Shown one piece after another: positions 9,539 to 17,645 of a stretch of 64,000 bases of DNA. Position 1 is the stretch's first letter; every line of letters starts with the position of its first letter. The DNA is from Galbibacter sp. BG1 (GTDB taxonomy: Bacteria > Bacteroidota > Bacteroidia > Flavobacteriales > Flavobacteriaceae). Location of the stretch: assembly GCF_013391805.1 (NCBI RefSeq), contig NZ_CP058364.1, positions 2,485,501 to 2,549,500 of the forward strand, written 5' to 3'. The position numbers were made by a program, and so were the translations under genes. The notes beneath the pieces are model-generated. The model did no database searches and was not told the origin of the DNA. It saw nothing but the letters and a program-made list of their open reading frames with translations.

Positions 9539-10393
9539 ATGAAAATTAAATTAAAAATTTGTCAAATCATTGCCCTACTCTGTTTTCATTCGCTTACGGC
9601 TCAAGTGCAAACGGGTGTTTATAAAACAAGTCCAGGCAACACCGATTACCATCAATTTGTAAGAAATGGGAATGGGGCTGCCGTATATATCAACCAAGTG
9701 TCTTCAAATGCCATTCATCCAATATTGAGGTTGTCTAGTGGAACATCTACCGCTAATGATAATGTAAAAATGGTTGTTGAAAACAATGGCTATTTAGGAT
9801 TGGGAACAGAGCTGGCAACTGCCAACCTTCACGTTTCTTCTGGAATTGACGGCGATGCAATTTTGTTATTGGAGTCGGATACCGATAATAGCAACGAGGC
9901 TGATAATCCTTTAATTCAATTTAGACAAGATGGAGGAATTATCGGTGTGAATATGGGCTTTTCACCAAATTTTGGAGAGAACTTGTTTGGTATAGGAGCT
10001 AGGAACACAACAAATGGGGAAGATATTTGGGATACATTCATAGTAGATGTAACCAGAAATAGAATAGGTATTGGTACGAATAATCCAGATGCCAAGTTGA
10101 CGGTTAAAGGAAATATACATGCCCAGGAGCTTAAATTGGACCTAAATGGTTCAGTTGCCCCCGATTATGTTTTTGATAAAGAATATCCGTTGAATTCCCT
10201 CGAAGCAGTAGAACAGCACATCATAAAAAAAGGGCATCTGCCAAATATTCCTTCAGCCAAGGAGATGGAAAGAGATGGAATCAATCTCAAAGAGATGAAT
10301 CTAAAGCTTTTGGAAAAAATAGAAGAATTAACGCTCTATGTTATCCAGCAGCAAAAAGAGATTAACCAATTGAAAGAGGATAGATGCGACTAA
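9539..10393 (+). CDS. Tail-fibre-like secreted protein, array member 5
   Basis: A 284-residue paralogue, 20 nt after member 4. The signal peptide ends about residue 21 (SLTAQ). The head includes GYLGLGTELATANLHV (a degenerate GIG motif) and ILLLESDTDNSNEADNPLIQF, echoing member 3. The shared module starts at RIGIGTNNPDAKLTVKGNIH and has SVAPDYVF and GHLPNIPSAKEM. The coiled-coil tail is short. Its last 10 nt overlap the start of member 6. Confidence 0.8.
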   Translation: MKIKLKICQIIALLCFHSLTAQVQTGVYKTSPGNTDYHQFVRNGNGAAVYINQVSSNAIHPILRLSSGTSTANDNVKMVVENNGYLGLGTELATANLHVSSGIDGDAILLLESDTDNSNEADNPLIQFRQDGGIIGVNMGFSPNFGENLFGIGARNTTNGEDIWDTFIVDVTRNRIGIGTNNPDAKLTVKGNIHAQELKLDLNGSVAPDYVFDKEYPLNSLEAVEQHIIKKGHLPNIPSAKEMERDGINLKEMNLKLLEKIEELTLYVIQQQKEINQLKEDRCD

Positions 10394-11208
10394 CTATATT
10401 TTTATTTGTATTGCTAACCAGGTTTTGTTTTGCTCAAGATTTTATAGTAAAACAAGTTAGCGTTGAGGAAGTTGGTTGGAAAAGGGTAGCTCTGTTAAAT
10501 GGTGCCTATGGAAGAGGATATAACGAGCTTACGATGGCTACTATCGGAGGATCCAATTCGCCTTATGTTACTAAAATTAGTTGGTTTAAGGGCTGGTCCA
10601 ACTACGGTAATTTGAATATTGAGTCAGTAAGTAATAGCGGATATTGGAGCGAGGCCAGAATAACATTTGATGGGACTTTTGGTTATTTGGAAGTGAATTT
10701 TACTGCTCCTGTAGACTTGCTCAGGGTAAGTATTGATCAACGAACCTGGAGTGGTGGAGATGTTTTGAATGGTCCGTTGCCAAATGGGGGTGGAAATGTT
10801 ATAACTTCTGCAAAGTTCGGAAGATTAAATTATGGAGAGAACGATCTTTATTTGTCTTATTCAGGGAAAGTAGGTATTGGAACTACAACTCCAGATGCAG
10901 CCCTTACAGTTAATGGAATGATTCATACTTCTGAGGTTAAAGTTGACCTAAACGGATTGGTAGCTCCAGATTATGTTTTTTCTGAAAATTATAATATAAA
11001 ATCGCTGGAAGAGGTTGAGCATTATATTAAAGAGAATAGGCATTTGCCAAATATTCCTTCCGCTAAAGAAATGCAAGAGGAGGGGGTTAATCTTAAAGCG
11101 ATGAACTTAAAATTACTGGAAAAGATTGAAGAATTAACCTTACATGTAATTGCACTTAAAAAAACAATAGATAAACAAGAAGAAAGAATAAAAGATCTAG
11201 AAAAATAA
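10384..11208 (+). CDS. Tail-fibre-like secreted protein, array member 6 (GW-R head)
   Basis: A 274-residue paralogue with a signal peptide of about 17 residues (RFCFAQ). The head (about 18-165) differs from members 1-5: it opens with EEVGWKRVALLNGAYGRGYNEL, kept here as a GW-K-R-V-A pattern, and carries several Trp/Tyr-rich strands. Member 7 opens with a similar GWCRLASFDLEG pattern, so these two heads are probably the same fold, perhaps a beta-sandwich binding domain. The module is standard: KVGIGTTTPDAALTVNG, LVAPDYVF, RHLPNIPSAKEM (R replaces the usual G before HLPN). The coiled coil extends to LEK at the end. Confidence 0.78.
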   Translation: MRLTIFLFVLLTRFCFAQDFIVKQVSVEEVGWKRVALLNGAYGRGYNELTMATIGGSNSPYVTKISWFKGWSNYGNLNIESVSNSGYWSEARITFDGTFGYLEVNFTAPVDLLRVSIDQRTWSGGDVLNGPLPNGGGNVITSAKFGRLNYGENDLYLSYSGKVGIGTTTPDAALTVNGMIHTSEVKVDLNGLVAPDYVFSENYNIKSLEEVEHYIKENRHLPNIPSAKEMQEEGVNLKAMNLKLLEKIEELTLHVIALKKTIDKQEERIKDLEK

Positions 11209-11217
11209 CGAAACGCC

Positions 11218-12033
11218 ATGAAAAATTTTTTAATTGTTTTCACTGTTATTCTTTGGGGAAATCTGTTTTCTCAAGATCATTATAACACAAAAATAAGTTT
11301 TGGCCTTGACTCAGGTTGGTGCAGGCTCGCAAGTTTTGATTTAGAAGGAAATGGCATTCACAATTCTGTAATCATAGATGCTAAAATTAATTTTATAAGG
11401 ACAAGTGAACGTGGATATTCTGCTAATGCAATTTTAATCCTGCGAGAAAGTGCTACTCAATTAGGTGTTTGGAATTATACTATAAATGGAACAGAAATTG
11501 GTGACTACCTAAAATTTAAAAGGGTAAGTGATCACAAATATCAACTTTATGGAAAAGCACCCGACAGATATGGTCATATTTCCGTTGAACTAACTGTTAC
11601 AAAAGAGGCACCATTAATTGTAGATACGCCAACTTCCTTGGAGCTAGTACAAAATTTAGATGTATATCCAGATGTACCTCGACACGGAAAATTTGCTTTT
11701 GTAGAAGGGAATATAGGAATAGGAACTACAACTCCAGACGCAAAACTTACTGTAAATGGTGATATACATGCTCGAGAAGTAAAACTGGACCTTGCAGGTG
11801 CAGTTGCTCCAGACTATGTTTTTAATGAAGATTATGATTTAAAAAAATTAGAGGAAATTGAAGTATATATTAAAAAAGAAGGTCATTTGCCAAATATTCC
11901 GTCTGCCAAACAAATGCAGGAGGAGGGGATAAATCTTAAGGAAATGAACTTAAAACTTTTAGAAAAGATTGAGGAACTAACATTGCATGTCATTGAGCTA
12001 AATAAGAAACTTACGGTAAAAGAAAAAAAATAA
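11218..12033 (+). CDS. Tail-fibre-like secreted protein, array member 7 (GW-R head)
   Basis: A 271-residue paralogue, 9 nt after member 6. The signal peptide ends about residue 18 (NLFSQ). The head (19-165) starts DSGWCRLASFDLEG and continues with long beta strands (VIIDAKINFIRTSERGYSA; HISVELTVTKE) and a Pro-rich linker. Only one GIG motif is present (NIGIGTTTPDAKLTVNGDIH). The module has AVAPDYVF and GHLPNIPSAKQM. A short Lys-rich coiled coil ends the protein. The single Cys in the head may be unpaired; there is no obvious disulfide partner. Confidence 0.78.
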   Translation: MKNFLIVFTVILWGNLFSQDHYNTKISFGLDSGWCRLASFDLEGNGIHNSVIIDAKINFIRTSERGYSANAILILRESATQLGVWNYTINGTEIGDYLKFKRVSDHKYQLYGKAPDRYGHISVELTVTKEAPLIVDTPTSLELVQNLDVYPDVPRHGKFAFVEGNIGIGTTTPDAKLTVNGDIHAREVKLDLAGAVAPDYVFNEDYDLKKLEEIEVYIKKEGHLPNIPSAKQMQEEGINLKEMNLKLLEKIEELTLHVIELNKKLTVKEKK

Positions 12034-12036
12034 GAA

Positions 12037-12954
12037 ATGCGATTTAAAATAGTAAAATTAATTATTAGTCTAATGTTGTTTCCATTAGGCTGTTTGGCAC
12101 AAAATATTTTTCCTACAAATCAAGGGGGGCATGTGGGTATAGGGACCCTTTCTCCTCAAAGTCCTTTGACCATTAAAAGTACTAATGATGCTATTACAAC
12201 TTATCAAACTACGGATAATACATGGTTATACACCAATTGGTTGGATAAGGATAATAACAGAAGGCTCTATATGGGGTTAAGTGCAGATTTGTCAAGTTTT
12301 AACATAGCAACTTTTAACGGTACCAATAAGTTGATTCTTACAGGTAGTAACGTAGGGATTGGGGTAACGCCAGAGGAGGTTTTTCAAATAAGGAATGCCT
12401 TTGTATTTCATAGTGGGGGGCATGAAGTACTGGGGTTTCAATTTAAACCTTCCGGAGGTGTAGATTTGTCCCCAAGTAAATATGCTGGAGAAGTACGTTT
12501 CGACCCAGCTAATGGTGATTTGCGGTTAGGCACTTCCTCGACAATTACATCAACTCCTTTGACAAGGCTATCTATATCAAAAGATGGTAAGGTAGGTATA
12601 GGTACTTTTGATACTGGTTCCCATAGACTTGCCATTGAAGGATCCATTGGTGCTAGGGAGGTTAAAGTAGAAGTAGGTACGTGGAGTGATTTTGTATTTA
12701 AAAAAGATTATGATTTACCCGATCTTGAAACTGTTGAAAAACATATCCAAGAAAAGGGACACCTGGAGGGGATTCCTTCCGAAGAAGAAGTTAAAGAAGA
12801 TGGTGTATTTTTGGGAGAAATGGATGCCAAATTGCTTCAAAAAATTGAAGAACTAATGCTATACACTATTGAACAGCAAAAGTTAATACACGTTTTAAAT
12901 GAAAAAGTAAAAATACTGGAAGACGATTTAAAAAGCTTAAAAACGAAGAACTAA
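12037..12954 (+). CDS. Tail-fibre-like secreted protein, array member 8 (WSDFVF subtype)
   Basis: A 305-residue paralogue, 3 nt after member 7. The signal peptide ends about residue 21 (GCLAQ); a Cys just before the Ala could be mistaken for a lipobox, but the cleavage pattern fits LAQ better. GIG motifs occur at HVGIGTLSPQSPL and KVGIGTFDTGSHRL. The module is the second subtype (GTWSDFVFKKDYDLPDL, GHLEGIPSEEEV, LGEMDAKLLQKIEELMLY). The coiled-coil tail of about 35 residues is longer than in most members. It overlaps member 9 by one base (TAATG). Confidence 0.78.
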   Translation: MRFKIVKLIISLMLFPLGCLAQNIFPTNQGGHVGIGTLSPQSPLTIKSTNDAITTYQTTDNTWLYTNWLDKDNNRRLYMGLSADLSSFNIATFNGTNKLILTGSNVGIGVTPEEVFQIRNAFVFHSGGHEVLGFQFKPSGGVDLSPSKYAGEVRFDPANGDLRLGTSSTITSTPLTRLSISKDGKVGIGTFDTGSHRLAIEGSIGAREVKVEVGTWSDFVFKKDYDLPDLETVEKHIQEKGHLEGIPSEEEVKEDGVFLGEMDAKLLQKIEELMLYTIEQQKLIHVLNEKVKILEDDLKSLKTKN

Positions 12955-13862
12955 TGGGAAAGCCAATACAATTTATACTTATATTAATTTTAGCACAATT
13001 GAATTTTGCCCAAACCAACACATTTCCACCGAATGGAAATGTAGGTATAGGAGAGAGTGAACCTTCGGCTAAATTGGAAATTTTAAAGGATTCTGATTTA
13101 TCAAGTTCTATTACAATTCCAAACAGTTCTATTTTGTTAAAAAGTGATCAGAATCCTTATAGTGCAACTTTGCGGTTTGGAGTGGACAAAAATAATATGA
13201 AAGCAATTATTCAAACCCAAGAAACCACATCTGCATCAAAATTTGATTTATTGCTAAACCCATTTGGAGGAAATGTAGGGATAAATACATCTACCCCAGA
13301 AGCCGTATTGGATGTGGATAAAAGCATAAATAATTTCTGGAGTGCTCGCATACGTAATACAGGCGGTGAATCATTAGGCTTATTAATAAAAAATGGATAT
13401 GGAGGTGCACAATCTCATAATTACCCTACCATACTAAGATTGGAGGATGGTAATGGTAATTTAAGAATGAAGGTGCAGAGCAATGGTAAAATAGGGATGA
13501 ATACAGAAGATATTCCTAGCGGGTATACGTTGGCTATAAAGGGCAAAGCAATTACCGAAGAAATTAAAATCCAAAATATAAATGAGTGGAGCGACTTTGT
13601 GTTTAAAGAAAATTATAAACTACCAACTTTGGAGGTTGTAGAGAGTTATATAAATGAAAAAGGTCATTTAAAAGATATCCCTTCAGCTAAAGAGGTCAAA
13701 GAGGATGGTATTTTTTTAGGGGAAATGAATGCCAAACTGTTGCAGAAGATAGAAGAGCTAACGCTATACGCCATCCAACAGGAAAAACGGATAATCTCCA
13801 TGGAAGAAAAAAATGAAAAATTGATTCATTTATTAGAGAAAGTTTTGGAAAAGAAAAAATAG
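12954..13862 (+). CDS. Tail-fibre-like secreted protein, array member 9 (WSDFVF subtype)
   Basis: A 302-residue paralogue and the last before the second block of pilus genes. The signal peptide is about 20 residues (LNFAQ). The GIG motifs are weakened (NVGIGESEPSAKL, NVGINTSTPEAVL, KIGMNTEDIPSGYTL), three instead of the usual one or two. The second-subtype module reads NEWSDFVFKENYKLPTL, GHLKDIPSAKEV, LGEMNAKLLQKIEELTLY. The tail coiled coil ends in EKKK. Only 9 nt separate it from the PilP/GspC-like gene, which ties the array to the pilus machinery in one transcription unit. Confidence 0.78.
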   Translation: MGKPIQFILILILAQLNFAQTNTFPPNGNVGIGESEPSAKLEILKDSDLSSSITIPNSSILLKSDQNPYSATLRFGVDKNNMKAIIQTQETTSASKFDLLLNPFGGNVGINTSTPEAVLDVDKSINNFWSARIRNTGGESLGLLIKNGYGGAQSHNYPTILRLEDGNGNLRMKVQSNGKIGMNTEDIPSGYTLAIKGKAITEEIKIQNINEWSDFVFKENYKLPTLEVVESYINEKGHLKDIPSAKEVKEDGIFLGEMNAKLLQKIEELTLYAIQQEKRIISMEEKNEKLIHLLEKVLEKKK

Positions 13863-13871
13863 ACTAATTAT

Positions 13872-14345
13872 ATGAATAGTAATGTCAAAACATACGTATT
13901 ATTAGTGGTTGTGCTAATTATATGGGGAATTGTAGGGTATAACATTTATTCCTCTCTAAGTGGGACTCCCACAGGTTTTAACACCAACGGTGAAAATTTA
14001 TCACCATCATTCAGAAGAAAAGACCTTAAGGTTAGTCGGGAGTATACTATTCATCGTTATGATAGAGATCCTTTCCTTGGGACTATCAAAACTAAAGAGG
14101 ATCCAAAGCCTTTGCAAAGAAGAAAGCCTAGGGTAGTAGAAGCTGAACCAGAAATTATTGTTGAGTATGCAGGAATGGTTAAACCTGGGGTTTCCAAAGG
14201 TGATATTATTTATTTTGTAAGAATTAACAGCCAAAGACATTTAATGCATGTTGGAGATGAGGTTTCAAACGTAAAGCTTTTAAAAGGGAATGAGAATGAA
14301 ATTGCAATTGCCATAAACGGTAAACAAAGAAAAGTAAAAAAGTAA
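13872..14345 (+). CDS. PilP/GspC-like pilus or type II secretion linker protein
   Basis: A 157-residue protein with one N-terminal membrane helix (about 6-26), a basic, Pro-rich linker (about 45-90) and a small C-terminal beta domain (about 95-157: IIVEYAGMVKPG, IIYFVRINSQRHLMHVGDEV, EIAIAINGKQRKVKK). This matches the architecture of GspC and PilP, whose beta homology-region domain links the inner-membrane platform to the secretin. The phrase HLMHVGDEV followed by a short strand is typical of the HR/PilP fold. Its place just before the pilin-like genes supports the assignment. No secretin gene lies within the window. Confidence 0.6.
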   Translation: MNSNVKTYVLLVVVLIIWGIVGYNIYSSLSGTPTGFNTNGENLSPSFRRKDLKVSREYTIHRYDRDPFLGTIKTKEDPKPLQRRKPRVVEAEPEIIVEYAGMVKPGVSKGDIIYFVRINSQRHLMHVGDEVSNVKLLKGNENEIAIAINGKQRKVKK

Positions 14346-14352
14346 TTCTTAA

Positions 14353-15621
14353 ATGTTAAATAAAAAAGTAAAAGGAGGAGCTCTACAATTTGTACTCTTT
14401 ATAGGGGTAGTCATAGCTATTCTTTTGCTTTCGTTTATTGGTTTGACATATGCCCATCGCTATTTTCAAAAACGTGGGGAATTTTTGTTGAAAGCGGTAG
14501 AGCAAGCAAATAATGGAATTAATTATTCATTGCATAATGATATTGTCTTAGGAGATTCAGTTACGATCGCTATGACAGAAGAGAATGATCTTAGCAGTGA
14601 AATTAAAGCTACAAAAAAGTACTGGGGATTATATGAATTGGTTTCGGTGAAAAGTAGTATTCATAATCAAGAGTTTATAAAAATTGCTTTGGTAGGTGGA
14701 TGGAATCAAAAAGGAGATCGGTATTCGCTTTTTTTAAAAGAAAGTAATAGGCCATTAGTAGTAGTTGAAAATACAAATATTCAAGGGCAGTTGATGCTGC
14801 CCAGGGATGGATTAAGGCCGGGAAATATGGGAGGGAAGTCCTTTACAGGCTCGTTGTCCCCACCCAATAAAATAAAACCTAGTACAAGTAGGCTGCCAAA
14901 ATTATCCAAAGGAATTATGGATAAACTGGAGTTATGGCTGGATGGAGAATTTGGAAGTGAACTGGAGCCTGCTCAAATGAACTATCCACTTAACTTTAAA
15001 AACTCATTTAAAAATAAAACACTACTGCTTGGGAGTAATGGGCAAATAAGTCTTGATGTGGGCACCTTAATTGGTAACGTCGTGGTATTTTCATCTTCCA
15101 AAATTACTATTGGCCAAAATATGAAGATTAATGATGCTATTGTGATAGCGCCTTTTATTGAGATTGATAAAGGTTTTAAAGGAAATCTTCAAGCTTTTGC
15201 TTCAAAGGAGTTAATTGTAGAGAAAGATGTTGTTTTGGAATACCCATCTTCACTTGCGCTTTACAATAAAGGTCTAAGGTATCCGAAAGCTTCTATTACT
15301 ATAAACGAAGGAGCTGATGTTAAGGGTGGTATTGTTTACTGGGATGATTATGATGAAAAAGAACAACAATTATTTACACCTCAAATTGAAATTCATAAGG
15401 GAGCAACTGTTAATGGGGAAATTTACTGCAGTAGAGGGTTAGAACTTCTAGGTAAAGTAAAGGGATCTATCACTACTTCATATTTCATTGTTAATAAATT
15501 TGGTTCAGTCTATCAAAATCATATTTATGGAGGGCAGTTAAATGTGGATTGGCGACAAGATAACTATACAGGATTACTTTTTAATTCTGAAAAGAAAAAG
15601 ATTATGAAATGGCTTTATTAA
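14353..15621 (+). CDS. Pilin-like tip protein fused to a beta-solenoid (bactofilin-like) domain
   Basis: A 422-residue protein. The N-terminus KVKGGALQFVLFIGVVIAI has the short basic leader, Gly and hydrophobic helix of prepilins, but the residue at mature position 5 is not Glu; GspK-type tip pseudopilins also lack Glu5. After a mixed region (60-190) comes a long run of short repeating strands (about 210-400: GQISLDVGTLIGNVVVFSSS, KITIGQNMKINDAIVIAP, ASITINEGADVKGGIVYW, QIEIHKGATVNGEIYCSRG), the pattern of a bactofilin-like right-handed beta-solenoid. Such a pilin-solenoid fusion is unusual. It lies 7 nt after the PilP-like gene and overlaps the next pilin gene by 13 nt. A role as tip adhesin or initiating pseudopilin is inference. 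Confidence 0.6.
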   Translation: MLNKKVKGGALQFVLFIGVVIAILLLSFIGLTYAHRYFQKRGEFLLKAVEQANNGINYSLHNDIVLGDSVTIAMTEENDLSSEIKATKKYWGLYELVSVKSSIHNQEFIKIALVGGWNQKGDRYSLFLKESNRPLVVVENTNIQGQLMLPRDGLRPGNMGGKSFTGSLSPPNKIKPSTSRLPKLSKGIMDKLELWLDGEFGSELEPAQMNYPLNFKNSFKNKTLLLGSNGQISLDVGTLIGNVVVFSSSKITIGQNMKINDAIVIAPFIEIDKGFKGNLQAFASKELIVEKDVVLEYPSSLALYNKGLRYPKASITINEGADVKGGIVYWDDYDEKEQQLFTPQIEIHKGATVNGEIYCSRGLELLGKVKGSITTSYFIVNKFGSVYQNHIYGGQLNVDWRQDNYTGLLFNSEKKKIMKWLY

Positions 15622-15941
15622 AAAAAATTAAGGGATCAACCTTAATGGAAACAATGATTGCAACTGTATTGATTGTCGTTGTTTTCATGATTTCAAGTTT
15701 AGTGTTGAATAATATTCTTTTTAATCAAATCCACAACAATACTATGGAAATCGATAATCATATAAGAGTATTGGAGTACAAAATTTTAAACAAGCAGTTG
15801 TCGGAACCATATTCAGAAGATTTTAATAATTGGCAAATTGAAATTAAAAAGAAGAGGGAATATCAAGATTCAATATTGATGATTACAATGGTAAATAGTA
15901 TTACTAAAAAGAGACTTATTAAGAAAAAAGTAATTGAATAA
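15609..15941 (+). CDS. Minor pilin / pseudopilin with class III leader
   Basis: A 110-residue protein. The leader MALLKKIKG is followed by STLMETMIATVLIVVVFMIS: a prepilin peptidase site after Gly9 with Glu at position +5 of the mature protein, then the hydrophobic assembly helix. The remaining 70 residues are small and charged, in the size range of PilV/GspI- or GspH-like minor pilins. It overlaps both neighbours (13 nt upstream, 8 nt downstream). The processing enzyme (PilD/GspO) is not in the window. Confidence 0.75.
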   Translation: MALLKKIKGSTLMETMIATVLIVVVFMISSLVLNNILFNQIHNNTMEIDNHIRVLEYKILNKQLSEPYSEDFNNWQIEIKKKREYQDSILMITMVNSITKKRLIKKKVIE

Positions 15942-16395
15942 ACCTAAGAAAATAAAAGCATTCACTTTGAATGAGCTTATCGTGGTAATGGTTATTACTG
16001 TTATCGTAATAGGCCTTGCTTATACGGTATTAAATTTGGTACAATCCCATATGAAAGGGATATCTTATAATCTTGACAATGCCAGCGAGAATAGCCTGAT
16101 GCAGCAAGCACTTACAATTGATATCAATAGGTTCAATGAAGCGTATATAGGACCCAATGGTAAAATGGTTTTCAGAAACGAATTAGATTCTGTAACCTAT
16201 TTTTATGAAGAAAGTTACTTTGTAAGGGAAGTCGACACTTTTAATATTGAGGTAGGAGAAACGAGTTTTTATTTGGATAACAGGGAAATTTATTCCGGTA
16301 AGTTTGATGCAATTCAAATTGAAGTAAATCCAATGGATAGGATGAGCACTATTTTTATATACCGTCAGAACGACGCAAAAACTTATATGAACTAA
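15934..16395 (+). CDS. Minor pilin / pseudopilin (PilW/GspJ-like)
   Basis: A 153-residue protein starting at TTG 15934 inside the end of the preceding gene. The leader reads KKIKA, then FTLNELIVVMVITVIVIGLA: Glu at mature position 5 with Ala rather than Gly before the predicted cut, a tolerated but less common residue. The C-terminal part (MQQALTIDINRFNEAY, SVTYFYEESYFVREVD) is like the beta-rich domain of PilW/GspJ proteins, where a dimer of strands follows a long helix. The stop overlaps the start of the PilC/GspF-like gene by one base (TAATG). Confidence 0.75.
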   Translation: MNKPKKIKAFTLNELIVVMVITVIVIGLAYTVLNLVQSHMKGISYNLDNASENSLMQQALTIDINRFNEAYIGPNGKMVFRNELDSVTYFYEESYFVREVDTFNIEVGETSFYLDNREIYSGKFDAIQIEVNPMDRMSTIFIYRQNDAKTYMN

Positions 16396-17528
16396 TGGCT
16401 TTTAATTTAGAGAAAATAGCAAACGAAAAAGCTAATTCTAAACAAATTAGCTCCAATCTTAATATCATCTTAAAGAAGGAAATAAATTTATTTGGGGGAA
16501 AATTTTCGAATAAACAGAAGGAGAATTTTTATACAGAATTAAGTGTTTTGCTCAAGGCCGGAATTTCTTTGAAGGATGCCTTACTAATTATTGGTGAAAA
16601 TGAAAAAAAAGAGAGAGTGCGAACTTTTTTTGACAGCATAATTAATGACATAATTAGAGGGGGTTCATTTTCAGAAGTAATCAAAAAAAATAAGGAATTT
16701 TCAGAGTATGAATATTATTCACTAGAGATTGGAGAAGAAACTGGAATGCTTCCAGATATAACAAAAGAACTGGGTTCTTTTTTTGCAAAAAAAAATGAAC
16801 AAAGGCGTGCGATGATAGCTGCTCTTACCTATCCTGCAATTATATTCACAACGTCTGTTCTCGTGGTGGTTTTTATGCTTCGATTGGTGGTTCCAATGTT
16901 TCAAGATATTTTTTTACAGAATAATGTAGAACTACCTTGGATTACAAAGTTAATTATAAAAGCTTCTGGATTTATCGGAGATTTTGGATGGATAATTTTT
17001 TTCCTTGTATTTACAATTTTTGCTTTAAGAAAATGGATAGGGAGAAGGAAAAAAATTAGGCAATTCAAAGATAAATTAATGCTAAAGATTCCTTTTTTAG
17101 GATCATTTTACAAGAGCGTTTACCTCTCCCAATTTTCTCAAGCAATTTCTTTACTAACGTTCTCCAAAGTTCCTATGCTCAACAGTATTCAATTGGTGGC
17201 TAAAATGGTTGATTTTTATCCTTTGCAGCACGCACTTCATAAAGTGGAGAAGGGAATTTTGAAAGGAAATAGTTTAAGCACTAGCATGAGGGATGATCCA
17301 TTTTTTGATCAAAAAATTATAGCACTTGTTAAGGTTGCAGAAGAAACAAACCAAACCGATTTTATTTTTAGTAGACTCCATGTTCAATATTCCATTGAAG
17401 TGGAACAACGCTCAAAAATTCTATCTACAATTATGGAACCAATCATTATTTTGATTGTTGGGATAATGGTTGGCATTATACTGGTTGCAATGTATTTGCC
17501 AATGTTTAAAATCAGCAGTATTTTGTAA
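16395..17528 (+). CDS. PilC/GspF family inner-membrane platform protein
   Basis: A 377-residue polytopic protein with two tandem T2SSF domains. Domain 1 (about 43-165) includes FYTELSVLLKAGISLKDALL and SLEIGEETGMLPDITKEL, which are family hallmarks; domain 2 (about 240-365) has FSQAISLLTFSKVPMLNSIQL and ALVKVAEETNQTDFIF. Membrane segments lie near 143-165, 190-210 and 350-372. In type IV pili and type II secretion this protein recruits the assembly ATPase and moves pilins into the fibre. The match is clear and anchors the identity of the surrounding pilus genes. No ATPase or secretin gene is in view; these probably lie upstream of position 1. Confidence 0.92.
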   Translation: MAFNLEKIANEKANSKQISSNLNIILKKEINLFGGKFSNKQKENFYTELSVLLKAGISLKDALLIIGENEKKERVRTFFDSIINDIIRGGSFSEVIKKNKEFSEYEYYSLEIGEETGMLPDITKELGSFFAKKNEQRRAMIAALTYPAIIFTTSVLVVVFMLRLVVPMFQDIFLQNNVELPWITKLIIKASGFIGDFGWIIFFLVFTIFALRKWIGRRKKIRQFKDKLMLKIPFLGSFYKSVYLSQFSQAISLLTFSKVPMLNSIQLVAKMVDFYPLQHALHKVEKGILKGNSLSTSMRDDPFFDQKIIALVKVAEETNQTDFIFSRLHVQYSIEVEQRSKILSTIMEPIIILIVGIMVGIILVAMYLPMFKISSIL

Positions 17529-17574
17529 GATTTTGATATTTTTTGGATTAAAATCAATAATTTTAACTTAAAAA

Positions 17575-17605
17575 TTTGTTAATTTAAGTATAAATGTTAT
17601 TTTTG
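17575..17605 (+). promoter_or_regulatory. Bacteroidota-type promoter for the second tail-fibre block
   Basis: TTTG at 17575-17578, then 19 nt, then TATTTTTG at 17598-17605. This fits the known Bacteroidota consensus (-33 TTTG, -7 TAnnTTTG). It lies in the 117-nt gap after the PilC-like gene and about 40 nt ahead of the GTG start at 17646. It implies that array members 10-12 can be transcribed separately from the main operon. Confidence 0.6.
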
Positions 17606-17645
17606 ATAACATATAACCTAAACTAACCAAAAAATTCCTAATCTT

